Shown here piece after piece: positions 17,935-28,581 of a stretch of DNA of 64,000 bases (positions within the stretch are counted from its first letter, which is position 1; each line of letters begins with the position of its first letter). A program made the translations under genes and the position numbers. Source of the stretch: Novispirillum itersonii (lineage in GTDB: Bacteria; Pseudomonadota; Alphaproteobacteria; Rhodospirillales; Rhodospirillaceae); assembly GCF_014205675.1 (NCBI RefSeq), contig NZ_JACIIX010000003.1, forward strand, positions 1-64,000, given 5' to 3'. The notes beneath the pieces are model-generated. The model had not been told where the DNA came from, did no database searches, and worked only from the letters and a program-made list of their open reading frames with translations.

Positions 17935-18774
17935 ATGGGATGGACGCTGGAGGACATCGCCTGGGATCAGTTTGATCCGAGCCGGGTCGATCCCGATATT
18001 CTGGCTGTGGTCAAAGCGGCGGCAATGGTTGAACGCAACGCCGCCGATTACACCCGCCATCTGCGCGCGGTCTTCCATGATGATCCGCAGTTTCAGGCCG
18101 AGACCGACCGCTGGCAGGTCGAAGAGGAGCAGCACGGTGATGTTCTCGGCCACTGGGCCGAACTGGCCGATGCCAGCTTCGATTATCAGGCCGCCTGCCG
18201 CCGCTTCACCGACGGCTACAAGATCCCCCAGACCGGCGACGGCAGCCTCCGCGGCTCCCTGACCGGCGAGCTGATCGCCCGCTGTATCGTTGAAACCGGG
18301 ACCAGTTCCTTCTATTCCGCCCTGCGGGATGCCACCACCGAGCCGGTGCTGCGCGATATCTGCCACCGGATCGCCGGGGATGAGTTCCGGCACTTCAAGC
18401 TGTTCTACACAACAATGCAGGCCTATCTGAAGCGGGAGAACATTCCGGCGTGGAAACGGCTTTTTGTTGCCCTCGGCCGGATCCGCGAAAGCGAGGATGA
18501 CGAGCTGGCCTATGCCTGGTTTGCCGCCAACGCCCCGGCGCAGGCGGTGTATGACCGGGCTTCATCGACCGCCGCCTATGGCACCCGGGCCTACCGGCTG
18601 TATCAGCCGATGCACGTCACCCGGGCCACCCATATGGTCCTGAAAGCCTGCGGCCTGAATCCGCAGGGCCTTCTCGGGTCAGTCGCTTCCCGCCTGATGT
18701 GGCGGTACATCGCCAGCCGGGCCCGTGTTCCGCTGGCGGAAACCATGCCCCGGCCGGTCGCCCGCGCCGCCTGA
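17935..18774 (+). CDS. Ferritin-like diiron domain protein
   Basis: The 279-residue soluble protein is mostly helical. Its first helices carry VERNAADYTRHL and, about 35 residues later, EEEQHG. The second pair carries ETGTSSFYSALRDAT and GDEFRHFKLFY. Two Glu plus EXXH-type motifs of this kind are the diiron ligands of the ferritin/acyl-ACP desaturase superfamily. The reaction is not known; oxygenase, desaturase-like or oxidative-stress roles are possible. The start at 17935 is chosen because AGGGGG lies upstream; the ATG at 17917 has no such site. A SulP transporter follows after 160 bases. Confidence 0.75.
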   Translation: MGWTLEDIAWDQFDPSRVDPDILAVVKAAAMVERNAADYTRHLRAVFHDDPQFQAETDRWQVEEEQHGDVLGHWAELADASFDYQAACRRFTDGYKIPQTGDGSLRGSLTGELIARCIVETGTSSFYSALRDATTEPVLRDICHRIAGDEFRHFKLFYTTMQAYLKRENIPAWKRLFVALGRIRESEDDELAYAWFAANAPAQAVYDRASSTAAYGTRAYRLYQPMHVTRATHMVLKACGLNPQGLLGSVASRLMWRYIASRARVPLAETMPRPVARAA

Positions 18775-18934
18775 GGACACCGACCATCAACCGGCAGCGA
18801 GGGACCATCGCCACCGGTTGATCCATAAAATTCGATCCATACAGTTCCCGGTACGCCCGCAGGCCCGCCTGACGGGCCTGCCCGTGCCATGTGGCACCCC
18901 CGATGTGGCACCTCCGGTGACTGAAGGAGATGGA

Positions 18935-21139
18935 TTGAAGCGCTATCTTGCCCCCGCCATGCTTGGGCTGTTTGCCGGGGTTGATACCCTCGGCAGCGGG
19001 ATCGCCTTTGCCACCCTGCTGTTTCCCGGGGTCCTTGCCGCCGGTCTGGGGACCGGTGTCGGCATCATTCTGGTCAGCGCTGCGGTTCTGTCCCTGATTC
19101 TGGCCTGGCGCAGCACCTGCCCCAATGGCATTCCGCTGGTGCAGGAAACCAGCATCGCCATTCTGGCCTCCGCCATCGCCGGGCTGCTGCCTGCCCTGAC
19201 AGCCCTGCCCCCCGAAGCCCGCACCAATACGGTGCTGGCCATTCTGGGGGTATCCACCGCCATGACCGGACTGCTGTTCTGGCTGTTCGGACGCCTGCGC
19301 CTTGGGGCACTGGTCCGCTTTCTCCCCTATCCGGTGATTGCCGGTTTCCTCGCCGGATCCGGATGGCTGCTGGTGGAAGGCGGCCTGATGATGATCACCG
19401 GGGAACACGGCCTGCTGGCCAGCGCCCGGCATCTGGGGGATCCACTGGTTCAGGCCAAACTGATTCCGGCGGCCCTGTTCGCGGGGCTGATGGTGGTTGT
19501 CCTGCGGCGGTCCAGCCACCCGCTGGCAGCCTCCGGCCTGATGATCGGCGGGGCGGTTGCCTTCTACGGGCTGCTGTCGCTGTGGGGCATTCCCCCCGAA
19601 CAGGCCCGGAACTGGACCTGGCTGCCCACCGTCCCCGGCGACGGGCAGGTTTCCCTGCCCCTTCCCACCACCCTGATCAGCGGGGCAGACTGGTCAGCGG
19701 TTGCCAGTGTGATCCCGGCAATGATCTCCGCAGCGCTCCTGAACATGCTCGGCCTGCTGCTGAATCTCAGCGGACTGGAACTGGCGCAGGGCAAGGAAAT
19801 CGATACCAACGCCGAGCTACGGACCAGCGGCATCGCCAACCTTCTGGCCGGGGGGCTGGGCGGGGCATCCGGCTATGTCGGGCTGAGTGTCACCCTGCTG
19901 GCCGACCGGATCGGCGCCACAGGGCGCAGTGCCGGTGTGGCCACCGCCATCGTGATTCTCGCCGGTGTCGCCTGGGCCTCCTCCCTTGCTGCCGCCATGC
20001 CCACCTTCCTGTCTGGCGGGCTGATGCTGTTTCTGGGGCTGGAACTGCTGCTGGAATGGCTGGTCGCCTCCCGCCGCACCCTGCCCCGCCGGGACTGGAT
20101 GATCATCCCGGCGATTCTCGCCGCCACCATCTTCACCGGCTTTCTGACCGGGCTGGCGGTGGGGCTGGCAATCTCGGTGATTCTGTTCGTCTATACATAC
20201 TCCCGCCAGCCGGTGATCCGGCTGACGGCCGATGGCCGGACCCTGCGCAGCAGCGTTGACCGGGCCCCCGCCGCCAGCCATGCCCTGAACAGCCTCGGCA
20301 CCCGGCTTCTGGTGCTGCGCCTGCAAGGATACCTGTTCTTCGGGACCGTGGAACAGGTCGTCACCGAGGTCAAAGCCCACCTGACCGCGCCTGACAGCCC
20401 TTCCCGCACTGTCCTGATTCTGGATTTCCGGCATGTCAGCGGCCTCGATTCGGCGGCTGTCTCCGGTTTTTCACGGATCTGCGGACTTGCCCGGGGGCTG
20501 GGCCTCCTTGTGGTTTTCAGTCACCTGTCCCTGCCCGTACAGGCCAGCCTGCGCCGGTCCGGCCTGTCGCTCGCCACCCCGGACGCGGCTGCGCAACAGC
20601 CCCTGCCACAGGCCCTGATGATGGCGGATCTGGACCACGCTCTGGAATACAGCGAAAACATCCTGCTGGGGCAACACGGTGATCTCAGCCAGACCCCGGC
20701 CCCGATGGTGCAGCATCTGCGGGACCTGATCGGCAACCATCCCCGGCTGCCGGACATGGTCACCGCCATGACCCGCCGGGTGCTCACCCCCGGTGAGACC
20801 CTGATCCGGGCCGGAGAAACCGCCGATGAACTGTATGTACTGGCGGCCGGACAGGTAAAAGTGCAGATCGCCCTGCCGGACGGACGATCGTTACGGCTGC
20901 GAACCATGACCGCCGGAGCGATTGTCGGTGAGATTGCCCATTATCTGGGCGGACGGCGGACCGCGGATGTGATCGTGGAAACACCGGTCACCCTCTACTG
21001 CCTGTCCCGTCAGCATCTGATGCATCTGGAGGAGGCAGACAGCGGGCTGGCCCTGCTGTTCCACCGGCTGCTGGCGGTGACACTGGCCGAAAAGCTGGTT
21101 CTGGCCAACCGGCAGATCCAGTCCCTTCAGCAGGCATGA
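18935..21139 (+). CDS. SulP-family anion transporter with STAS and cyclic-nucleotide-binding domains
   Basis: The 734-residue protein has three parts. Residues 1 to about 420 form a SulP/SLC26 membrane domain, with LGSGIAFATLLFPG, FLPYPVIAGFLAGSGWLLVEGG and a DTNAELRTSGIANLLAGGLGG loop. A STAS domain follows, with LILDFRHVSGLDSAAVSGF. The last 130 residues form a CRP-type nucleotide-binding domain with AGQVKVQIALPDG and GEIAHYLGGRRTADV, retaining the Glu and Arg of the phosphate cassette. It probably moves sulfate, bicarbonate or dicarboxylate in response to a cyclic nucleotide. The start is TTG with AAGGAGA upstream; GTG at 18917 is an alternative. Confidence 0.88.
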   Translation: MKRYLAPAMLGLFAGVDTLGSGIAFATLLFPGVLAAGLGTGVGIILVSAAVLSLILAWRSTCPNGIPLVQETSIAILASAIAGLLPALTALPPEARTNTVLAILGVSTAMTGLLFWLFGRLRLGALVRFLPYPVIAGFLAGSGWLLVEGGLMMITGEHGLLASARHLGDPLVQAKLIPAALFAGLMVVVLRRSSHPLAASGLMIGGAVAFYGLLSLWGIPPEQARNWTWLPTVPGDGQVSLPLPTTLISGADWSAVASVIPAMISAALLNMLGLLLNLSGLELAQGKEIDTNAELRTSGIANLLAGGLGGASGYVGLSVTLLADRIGATGRSAGVATAIVILAGVAWASSLAAAMPTFLSGGLMLFLGLELLLEWLVASRRTLPRRDWMIIPAILAATIFTGFLTGLAVGLAISVILFVYTYSRQPVIRLTADGRTLRSSVDRAPAASHALNSLGTRLLVLRLQGYLFFGTVEQVVTEVKAHLTAPDSPSRTVLILDFRHVSGLDSAAVSGFSRICGLARGLGLLVVFSHLSLPVQASLRRSGLSLATPDAAAQQPLPQALMMADLDHALEYSENILLGQHGDLSQTPAPMVQHLRDLIGNHPRLPDMVTAMTRRVLTPGETLIRAGETADELYVLAAGQVKVQIALPDGRSLRLRTMTAGAIVGEIAHYLGGRRTADVIVETPVTLYCLSRQHLMHLEEADSGLALLFHRLLAVTLAEKLVLANRQIQSLQQA

Positions 21140-21224
21140 CAGGCCGACACCCCACCAAGGGATAGACCTGCGCGTTACCCCGGCACGGCATAGGTGTTTT
21201 GCACCATACGGGACCCCTCTTTTC

Positions 21225-21240
21225 TGGCACGCTGGTTGCG
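21225..21240 (+). promoter_or_regulatory. Sigma-54 promoter of the chemoreceptor gene
   Basis: TGGCACG-CTGG-TTGCG matches the RpoN consensus TGGCACG-N4-TTGCW. GG at 21226-21227 and GC at 21238-21239 are separated by exactly 10 bases. The site lies about 70 bases before the chemoreceptor start. An inverted repeat, GGTTGC-N6-GCAACC (21234-21251), spans the expected transcription start. Confidence 0.75.
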
Positions 21241-21306
21241 TCGCAGCAACCACCCACGGTAAGGCACCCGAGAGTGCCGCCGTCTCAGAAGAGAGGATGC
21301 CCTGCC

Positions 21307-23616
21307 ATGGATTTCCTGACCAATCTGCGCCTGCGGCGACAGCTTCAGCTGATGGCACTGGCCTTTGTTGTCCCGGCGCTGTTTGCGCTCGGTATGATTC
21401 TGCACAGCGAAGGCGTCGCAATCCGCAATGCAGACCGCGAATTAGTCGGCGCCGATTACATCCGGAACATTTTCGCAGCCGATCTGATCCTGAACCGATA
21501 CTTCGTTGACCCGTCCCAGGACCTGAAAGAGGGCTTCACCAAAGCAGCCGCCATGATTGGCTCGGCGGCCTCGCAGGCGGCCGATCTCGGCCTGTCAGAG
21601 CAACATGCCGCAATGACGAAGGCATGGGCAGATTTCATCGCGGCCCCGGATATCGCCAAAGGCGATGCAGCCATGGCCACCATTGATTCCTCCCTGCGGA
21701 TGGCGGGAGATGCCTCCGGCCTGATCCTCGATCCGGAACTGGCCAGCTATTACCTGATGGATACCATGGTGGTGCGTCTGACCACACTGGTGGACAACGC
21801 CGGAACCATGGGCCGGAAATTCCGGGAAAGCGGAGACAGCGGTGCACTGGTCTATGAAGATCAGCTGGATCTGCGGCGCACAGCGGCGCTGGCTGATAAC
21901 GACCTTGCCACCATCAGTTCCTCTCTGGAGACTGCTGCAACGCACGCCCGTCAGTCCGAGGTTTCCGACAGCCTGAAGCCCCTGAACCAACAGCTACAGG
22001 ACAGCGTCAAAGCCCTGCTGACCACCACCGACCAGATGGCCCAGTTGCCGGACGTGGCGATGATGATGGCGATGAACAAGGATCCGACCCGGATCAAACT
22101 GCGCAAACCCCAGATTGCCACCCAGCGCAGTGTCGCGCTGGGTGCACTGGACGGTATCGAAACAGTCTTCAGCAATACCTATTCCGCGTTCGTTACCGAA
22201 ATCACGCTCCGGCTGCGGCAATCCTATCTGACCGCCAGCGGCAGCATCGGCCTGACCGTCGGGCTGTTCGCCCTGACGACATGGGTGGTTCTGCGGCATG
22301 CCTCCCGGCAGCTGTCCAGACCGCTGGGAGAGCTGCGCGACTGCTTCGAACGTCTGGCCAAGGGCGATGAAGACGTTCACATCCCGCCATCATCCCGCCG
22401 GGACGAAGTCGGGGACATCATGCGCGCCGCCGCCTCGCTGCGCGATGCCGTGGGCCGGGCCTTCACCCTACAGGGGATGGTCGAAGGCATGCCGATCAGC
22501 CTGATGACCTGCGACCCCCAGACCTTCGCCATCACCTATCTCAATGCCTCGTGCCGCAAAACCATGAAACTGGTGGAGTCTGCCCTGCCCTGTCCGGTCA
22601 GCCAGCTGGAAGGTCAGCCTCTCCGCCTGTTCCATCCCCACAACGCCGACCACATCCAGAAGATCATCTCGGATCCGTCACGGCTTCCGTTCAGCAGCGA
22701 CATCATGATCGGGCAGGAGCATATGCATCTGGAGATTTCTCCGGTGTATAACGCCGCCGGACGCTATGTCCGCACCATGCTGTCGTGGGAAGTGGTCACC
22801 CGGCAGAAGCAGATGGCCAACCTGTTCATGGAAAGCATGGAAGGGGTGATCGACGATGCCGGTGCCGTGCAATCGGCAGCGGAACAGTTGCAGGATATTG
22901 CCCGGAAGTCCGGGGAGGGTATCCGCACCGCCGATCAGGCTGTGGAAGAAATCTCCAGCCTGATCGGGGATCTGGCCAATACCTCAGAAGAGCTGTCGCG
23001 GTCGATCCGGGAAATCTCTCACCGCTTACAGGATGCCAATCAGCAGACCCTGTCCGGGGTCAGTCTGGCCAATGAAAGCATCAGTGCGGTTGACGGTCTG
23101 GCCCGGGTCGCCGAGGAAATCGGCGGCGTGGTCGGCCTGATCACTGATATCGCCAACCAGACCAACCTGCTGTCGCTGAACGCCACCATCGAGGCGGCCC
23201 GGGCCGGAGACGCCGGAAAAGGCTTCGCCGTCGTCGCCACCGAGGTCAAAACACTGGCCGGGGAAACCGCCCGGGCAACAGAAACGATCCGCCAGCGTAT
23301 CGAGTCCCTGCGGGCCGTCAGCCAGTCGGTGGTGACCTCGATCAGCCGCGTCACCGACTCGATTTCCACCGTCAACGGCATTGTCGCCACCCTCAGTGCC
23401 GCAGTGGAGGAACAGACTGCCGCCACCGGTGATATTGCCCGCAAAATCAACCAGACCGCCGGGCAGGCCAACACCGCCGCCGGAGATCTGCGGCAGGTGT
23501 CCTCCTCTGCGGAAGAAACAGAGACTGAGGCCAACGCCCTGCTGTCCATCTCCAGCAGACTGCAATCCCGGTCTGAGAATCTGGGGCAGGAATGGTCCCG
23601 CTTCGTATCGGGCTGA
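21307..23616 (+). CDS. Methyl-accepting chemotaxis protein with PAS-like domain
   Basis: The 769-residue transducer has an N-terminal membrane segment at about 13-33, then a periplasmic region of about 270 helical residues. A second membrane segment near 308-330 leads into HAMP ([19 protein letters not shown]). A PAS-like module follows ([22 protein letters not shown]). The C-terminal signalling domain has the hairpin tip [23 protein letters not shown]'s core motif, [18 protein letters not shown], which binds CheA and CheW. No C-terminal receptor-methylase pentapeptide is present. The start at 21307 has GAGAGGA upstream. It is preceded by a sigma-54 promoter and followed by a strong terminator, so it is a single-gene unit. 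Confidence 0.93.
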   Translation: MDFLTNLRLRRQLQLMALAFVVPALFALGMILHSEGVAIRNADRELVGADYIRNIFAADLILNRYFVDPSQDLKEGFTKAAAMIGSAASQAADLGLSEQHAAMTKAWADFIAAPDIAKGDAAMATIDSSLRMAGDASGLILDPELASYYLMDTMVVRLTTLVDNAGTMGRKFRESGDSGALVYEDQLDLRRTAALADNDLATISSSLETAATHARQSEVSDSLKPLNQQLQDSVKALLTTTDQMAQLPDVAMMMAMNKDPTRIKLRKPQIATQRSVALGALDGIETVFSNTYSAFVTEITLRLRQSYLTASGSIGLTVGLFALTTWVVLRHASRQLSRPLGELRDCFERLAKGDEDVHIPPSSRRDEVGDIMRAAASLRDAVGRAFTLQGMVEGMPISLMTCDPQTFAITYLNASCRKTMKLVESALPCPVSQLEGQPLRLFHPHNADHIQKIISDPSRLPFSSDIMIGQEHMHLEISPVYNAAGRYVRTMLSWEVVTRQKQMANLFMESMEGVIDDAGAVQSAAEQLQDIARKSGEGIRTADQAVEEISSLIGDLANTSEELSRSIREISHRLQDANQQTLSGVSLANESISAVDGLARVAEEIGGVVGLITDIANQTNLLSLNATIEAARAGDAGKGFAVVATEVKTLAGETARATETIRQRIESLRAVSQSVVTSISRVTDSISTVNGIVATLSAAVEEQTAATGDIARKINQTAGQANTAAGDLRQVSSSAEETETEANALLSISSRLQSRSENLGQEWSRFVSG

Positions 23617-23642
23617 GCGATACACAGCGGGTCTGCCCCACA

Positions 23643-23676
23643 GGGGGAGAAGGGCAATCCTTCTCCCCCTTTTTTT
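23643..23676 (+). terminator. Terminator after the chemoreceptor gene
   Basis: GGGGGAGAAGG (23643-23653), loop GCAAT and CCTTCTCCCCC (23659-23669) form a perfect 11-bp stem followed by seven T residues. Confidence 0.92.
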
Positions 23677-23692
23677 CGTCTGTTCCCCAGAC

Positions 23693-23720
23693 AAAAGGGC
23701 GGCCCCCGAAGAGGCCGCCC
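23693..23720 (-). terminator. Terminator after acetoacetyl-CoA synthetase
   Basis: On the minus strand GGGCGGCC and GGCCGCCC (complement of 23697-23720) form an 8-bp stem followed by TTTTGTC. It lies back to back with the chemoreceptor terminator. Confidence 0.8.
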
Positions 23721-23767
23721 CACCTGTTATTCCCAAAAAACCAAAACCGCTCCCGGAACAGTCGTCC

Positions 23768-25720
<1,953 letters not shown>

Positions 25721-25834
25721 TGAAAATCCTCCCTGAATGAACGGGCCTTGGGCCTGACTTTGATGATCCGGCGGGCCTCCCCCCGGCGGACCGGTCCGTC
25801 GAGTGTAGTGAAGCCACTGCCTTTGTACATCTCT

Positions 25835-25851
25835 TATCGGTCAGACCAATA
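25835..25851 (-). promoter_or_regulatory. GntR/FadR-type operator candidate upstream of aacS
   Basis: TATCGGTC-A-GACCAATA is a 17-base inverted repeat with one mismatch per arm of eight. It resembles the TTGGTC-N-GACCAA sites of FCD-type GntR regulators such as PdhR and LldR. It lies about 115 bases before the aacS start. The regulator is unknown. Confidence 0.45.
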
Positions 25852-25854
25852 AAG

Positions 25855-25868
25855 GTTTCATCTGAAAC
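25855..25868 (-). promoter_or_regulatory. Second dyad upstream of aacS
   Basis: GTTTCA-TC-TGAAAC is a perfect 6-2-6 inverted repeat placed four bases beyond the GntR-like dyad, just after the tetR stop codon. It could be a second operator or part of the promoter. Confidence 0.3.
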
Positions 25869-25877
25869 GGATACCGG

Positions 25878-26480
25878 TCAGGGAGCGGACCGGGATCCCG
25901 CCAGAGCCTCCAGCATCGCCATCGCCCCACGACAGGCATTGGTGCAGAGCGTCGGGTCCTGATGGACCCGGCTGAGGATATAGCCCCCCTGAACGACCGA
26001 CATCAGTGCCCGTGCCGTTTCCACCGGAGGCAGACTGTCCGGCAGATGCCCGGTTTCCACTGCCTCGGCAATCACCGCCGTGACCCGCTGTTCCAACGCC
26101 CGGAAATAATCCGCGATGGGATCATGAAGGGCGGCCTCGAACACCGCGCTCTCGTTGGCCAGACGCCCGATCCGGCAGCCCATCAGGCCATCCCGGGGGG
26201 TCATCAACCAGCGACGCAGGCGTTCCAGCGGCGGATCATCCCCGCTCAGCAGGCTCAGGGACTTTTCGGTCAGCTCAGCGCTGACCTCCTCCAAGGCAGC
26301 CCGTGCCAGATCAAGCTTCCCGGGAAAATGATGATAGAGACTGCCCTTCCCGACCCCGCTGAGGGTCAGCACATCCTGCGGGCTGGTTTTCTCATATCCC
26401 TGCCGCCACAGCAGATCCTTGGCCGCGTTGAGCAGGCGGCGCCGGGAGGATCCATGCTGTGTACCGGTTTCAGGCTTCAC
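25878..26480 (-). CDS. TetR-family transcriptional regulator
   Basis: The roughly 200-residue repressor-type protein has an N-terminal helix-turn-helix: LLNAAKDLLWRQGYEKTS, then DVLTLSGVGKGSLYHHFPGK. The C-terminal helical domain binds an unknown ligand; GGYILSRVHQDP near the end is common in this group. The start is taken as GTG at 26480, after GAAGGTGGGG; no suitable ATG exists. It is the last gene of an MFS-GST-TetR run on the same strand and may repress that run through the dyad at 28429-28446. Confidence 0.88.
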   Translation of the reverse strand: MKPETGTQHGSSRRRLLNAAKDLLWRQGYEKTSPQDVLTLSGVGKGSLYHHFPGKLDLARAALEEVSAELTEKSLSLLSGDDPPLERLRRWLMTPRDGLMGCRIGRLANESAVFEAALHDPIADYFRALEQRVTAVIAEAVETGHLPDSLPPVETARALMSVVQGGYILSRVHQDPTLCTNACRGAMAMLEALAGSRSAP

Positions 26481-26557
26481 GGCCCCACCTTCTTCCTCAG
26501 ACTCCAGAAAAACCCCTCCGGCACCGGACCGGAGGGGGCATGCCGCCGCTGCGGTCC

Positions 26558-27148
26558 TCAGGCCGGTTTGGTCGCCTTGACCACCGGATGATCCTTCAGG
26601 CCCTCCCACCAGGCGGTCAGGGCCGGACGCCCGGTCCGCCAGGCCAGTTCCGGATGGCGGAAATCAATGTAATCAAGGGCGCAGACCAGCGCGATGGCCG
26701 GCAACGGCAGGGGCGCCCCGGTGGCCGGAACCGCCGCTTCCGCCACATCCAGCGCCCGCAGGATCGCATTACGGTAACGGTCCATCCACAGCGGAGACTG
26801 CTGTTCCGCCGGGCGGCGCTTTTCCCCGTTCAGGGCAACCCCGGCCTCGCAGATGCCATCGGCCAGCGCTTCATCGCGCAGGGCGGCCCAGCGGGCCGGA
26901 CCCGAGGCAGGAAGCAGGCCGCCGCCACCCATCTCATTGACCGCCTGCACGATCACGGCGCTGTCAAACAGGGCCATCCCATCCCCGGTCAGCAGGGCCG
27001 GAACTTTCCCCAGCGGGTTGGCGGCCAGAAGCTCCGGCGGGTTGTCCAGTGGCATGGCATCAACCGCCGTCAGGGCCACACCCAGTTCGGCGGCAGCGAT
27101 GGACACCTTGCGGGCAAAGGGGGACAGGGGGCTTGCATACAGAATCAC
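26558..27148 (-). CDS. Glutathione S-transferase family protein
   Basis: The 196-residue cytosolic protein has a thioredoxin-fold N-domain beginning MILYASPLSPFARKV, with Ser at the position that activates glutathione. ANPLGKVPALL carries the cis-proline, and DSAVIVQAVNE contacts the gamma-glutamyl group. The helical C-domain ends ELAWRTGRPALTAWWEGLK. Start is GTG with GGAG upstream. It lies between the MFS exporter and TetR genes, which suggests detoxification of an electrophile followed by export. Confidence 0.88.
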   Translation of the reverse strand: MILYASPLSPFARKVSIAAAELGVALTAVDAMPLDNPPELLAANPLGKVPALLTGDGMALFDSAVIVQAVNEMGGGGLLPASGPARWAALRDEALADGICEAGVALNGEKRRPAEQQSPLWMDRYRNAILRALDVAEAAVPATGAPLPLPAIALVCALDYIDFRHPELAWRTGRPALTAWWEGLKDHPVVKATKPA

Positions 27149-27210
27149 GGCTTAGACTCCGGGATAAGAGAGAAAAAAGAATAGCAAAACAAACAGGACA
27201 GCAGGACCGG

Positions 27211-28419
27211 TCAGTGCCCGCCCAAACGCCGCCCCACCGGCAGGGCGGCAACGACAGCCCCCGCCGCCAGCGCCAGCGCCGCCACCAGAAACATCGGACG
27301 GTAGCTGCCGGTCAGCGTGAACAGATGCGCGTGCAGGGCCCCGCCTCCGGCCTGAAACAGAGCGAAAATGCCGGTCATCAACGCCCACTGCCCGGTCAGG
27401 CGGTGCGGTTCGGTCACCCCGGCCAACCGACCGGACATCAGCGCCACCACCCCCGGAACCAGCAGGCCGACCAGCACACTGGACACGGCCAGCGCCAGAC
27501 CGGCATCACTGACCAGCGGCAGGGCCACCACGGCAGCCTTCAGCAGCAAGGCCAGCGGCACCGCACGCTGAAACCCGATCCGGCCCGCCACCAGCCCCGC
27601 CACCGGTGCCCCCAGCACCGCCCCGGTGCCGAACAGAACCCATTGCCCGCCGCCACTGCTGACCCCCAGCCCCAGCTCCCGGGCGATATAGCTGCTCCAG
27701 TAGACAGTGTGGGGGATATAGCCGATGGCATCGAGGCCATAGGCCAGCGTCAGCAGCAGGACCGGCAGCGGCATGCGCAGGCCGGACCAGCGCCCGCCGG
27801 GCTCCACCGCCGTTGCGGTCACCGGAGCGGGCTGCGGCAGCCCCCGCCGGAAGCCCGGCAAGGCCCCGATCAGGGCGGCTGCGGCAATCAGCCAGCTGGC
27901 TGTCACCGCATCGGCAACCGTCGGGATCACCATACCCGACAGGGCAATGCCCAGACCGATTCCGGCATAGATGATGGCGCTGACGGCTGGCCGTTCCGCC
28001 GCCGCTGTGGCGCGCAGGATGGAACTCGGCCCCAGCACCATCAGCAGGCCCCCGGTGATGCCGGTGATGCCCCGGCCAAGCGCCTGTCCGGTGGCATCCG
28101 GGCTGAGAGCCGTCGCCATCAGGGCCAGAACGGTCACCATCAGACCGGTCCACAGACAGCGGTCCGTGCCAAACAGACGGGCCAGCGGAGCGGCAGTCAG
28201 GGCCCCCACCGCATATCCGGCCAGCATCAGGGCCGCAGCATGGGCGGCGTCCTGTGGCCCCAGCCACTGTTCCGCCACCAGAAGGGGGGCAAGAGGCGTC
28301 AGGGAGAACCGCCCCATCCCGATCCCGACAAAGGTGGCGGCAAACCCCGGCAAAGCACGGGGCAAAGCGGTCAGCCACAGGACAAGGGCGCCGGAATGCC
28401 GGGGGAGCGACTGAGTCAT
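27211..28419 (-). CDS. YbfB/YjiJ-family MFS transporter
   Basis: The 402-residue membrane protein has about twelve membrane segments. GFAATFVGIGMGRFSLTPLAPLL is the family opening, followed by AALMLAGYAVGALTAAPLARLFG, the MFS loop 2-3 region. YSSYIARELGLG is typical of the YbfB/YjiJ group, whose substrates are largely unknown. It is the first gene of the probable operon with the GST and TetR genes; the gaps are 62 and 77 bases. An 18-base dyad sits 10 bases upstream of its start codon. Confidence 0.87.
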   Translation of the reverse strand: MTQSLPRHSGALVLWLTALPRALPGFAATFVGIGMGRFSLTPLAPLLVAEQWLGPQDAAHAAALMLAGYAVGALTAAPLARLFGTDRCLWTGLMVTVLALMATALSPDATGQALGRGITGITGGLLMVLGPSSILRATAAAERPAVSAIIYAGIGLGIALSGMVIPTVADAVTASWLIAAAALIGALPGFRRGLPQPAPVTATAVEPGGRWSGLRMPLPVLLLTLAYGLDAIGYIPHTVYWSSYIARELGLGVSSGGGQWVLFGTGAVLGAPVAGLVAGRIGFQRAVPLALLLKAAVVALPLVSDAGLALAVSSVLVGLLVPGVVALMSGRLAGVTEPHRLTGQWALMTGIFALFQAGGGALHAHLFTLTGSYRPMFLVAALALAAGAVVAALPVGRRLGGH

Positions 28420-28428
28420 GCTGTCACC

Positions 28429-28446
28429 ATACCTACCAGTTGGTAT
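28429..28446 (-). promoter_or_regulatory. TetR-type operator candidate
   Basis: ATACCTACCAGTTGGTAT is an 18-base element holding the perfect core TACCA-GT-TGGTA (28434-28445) and outer arms ATACC/GGTAT. It lies immediately upstream of the MFS gene, where bound protein would block transcription. The arm type is common for TetR-family operators, and a TetR gene ends this operon. Confidence 0.55.
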
Positions 28447-28581
28447 AGTGGCAGCATGACGGCCCCGCCCGCCAATGTCCAGCGCTTCCGTATCACCGGA
28501 ACAGATATGATCTTGGTCTGATCAGCAACTCGGGATATGAGAAAGAAGTAAAGAAACCATCCCAAGACCGGAACGCAGCGG

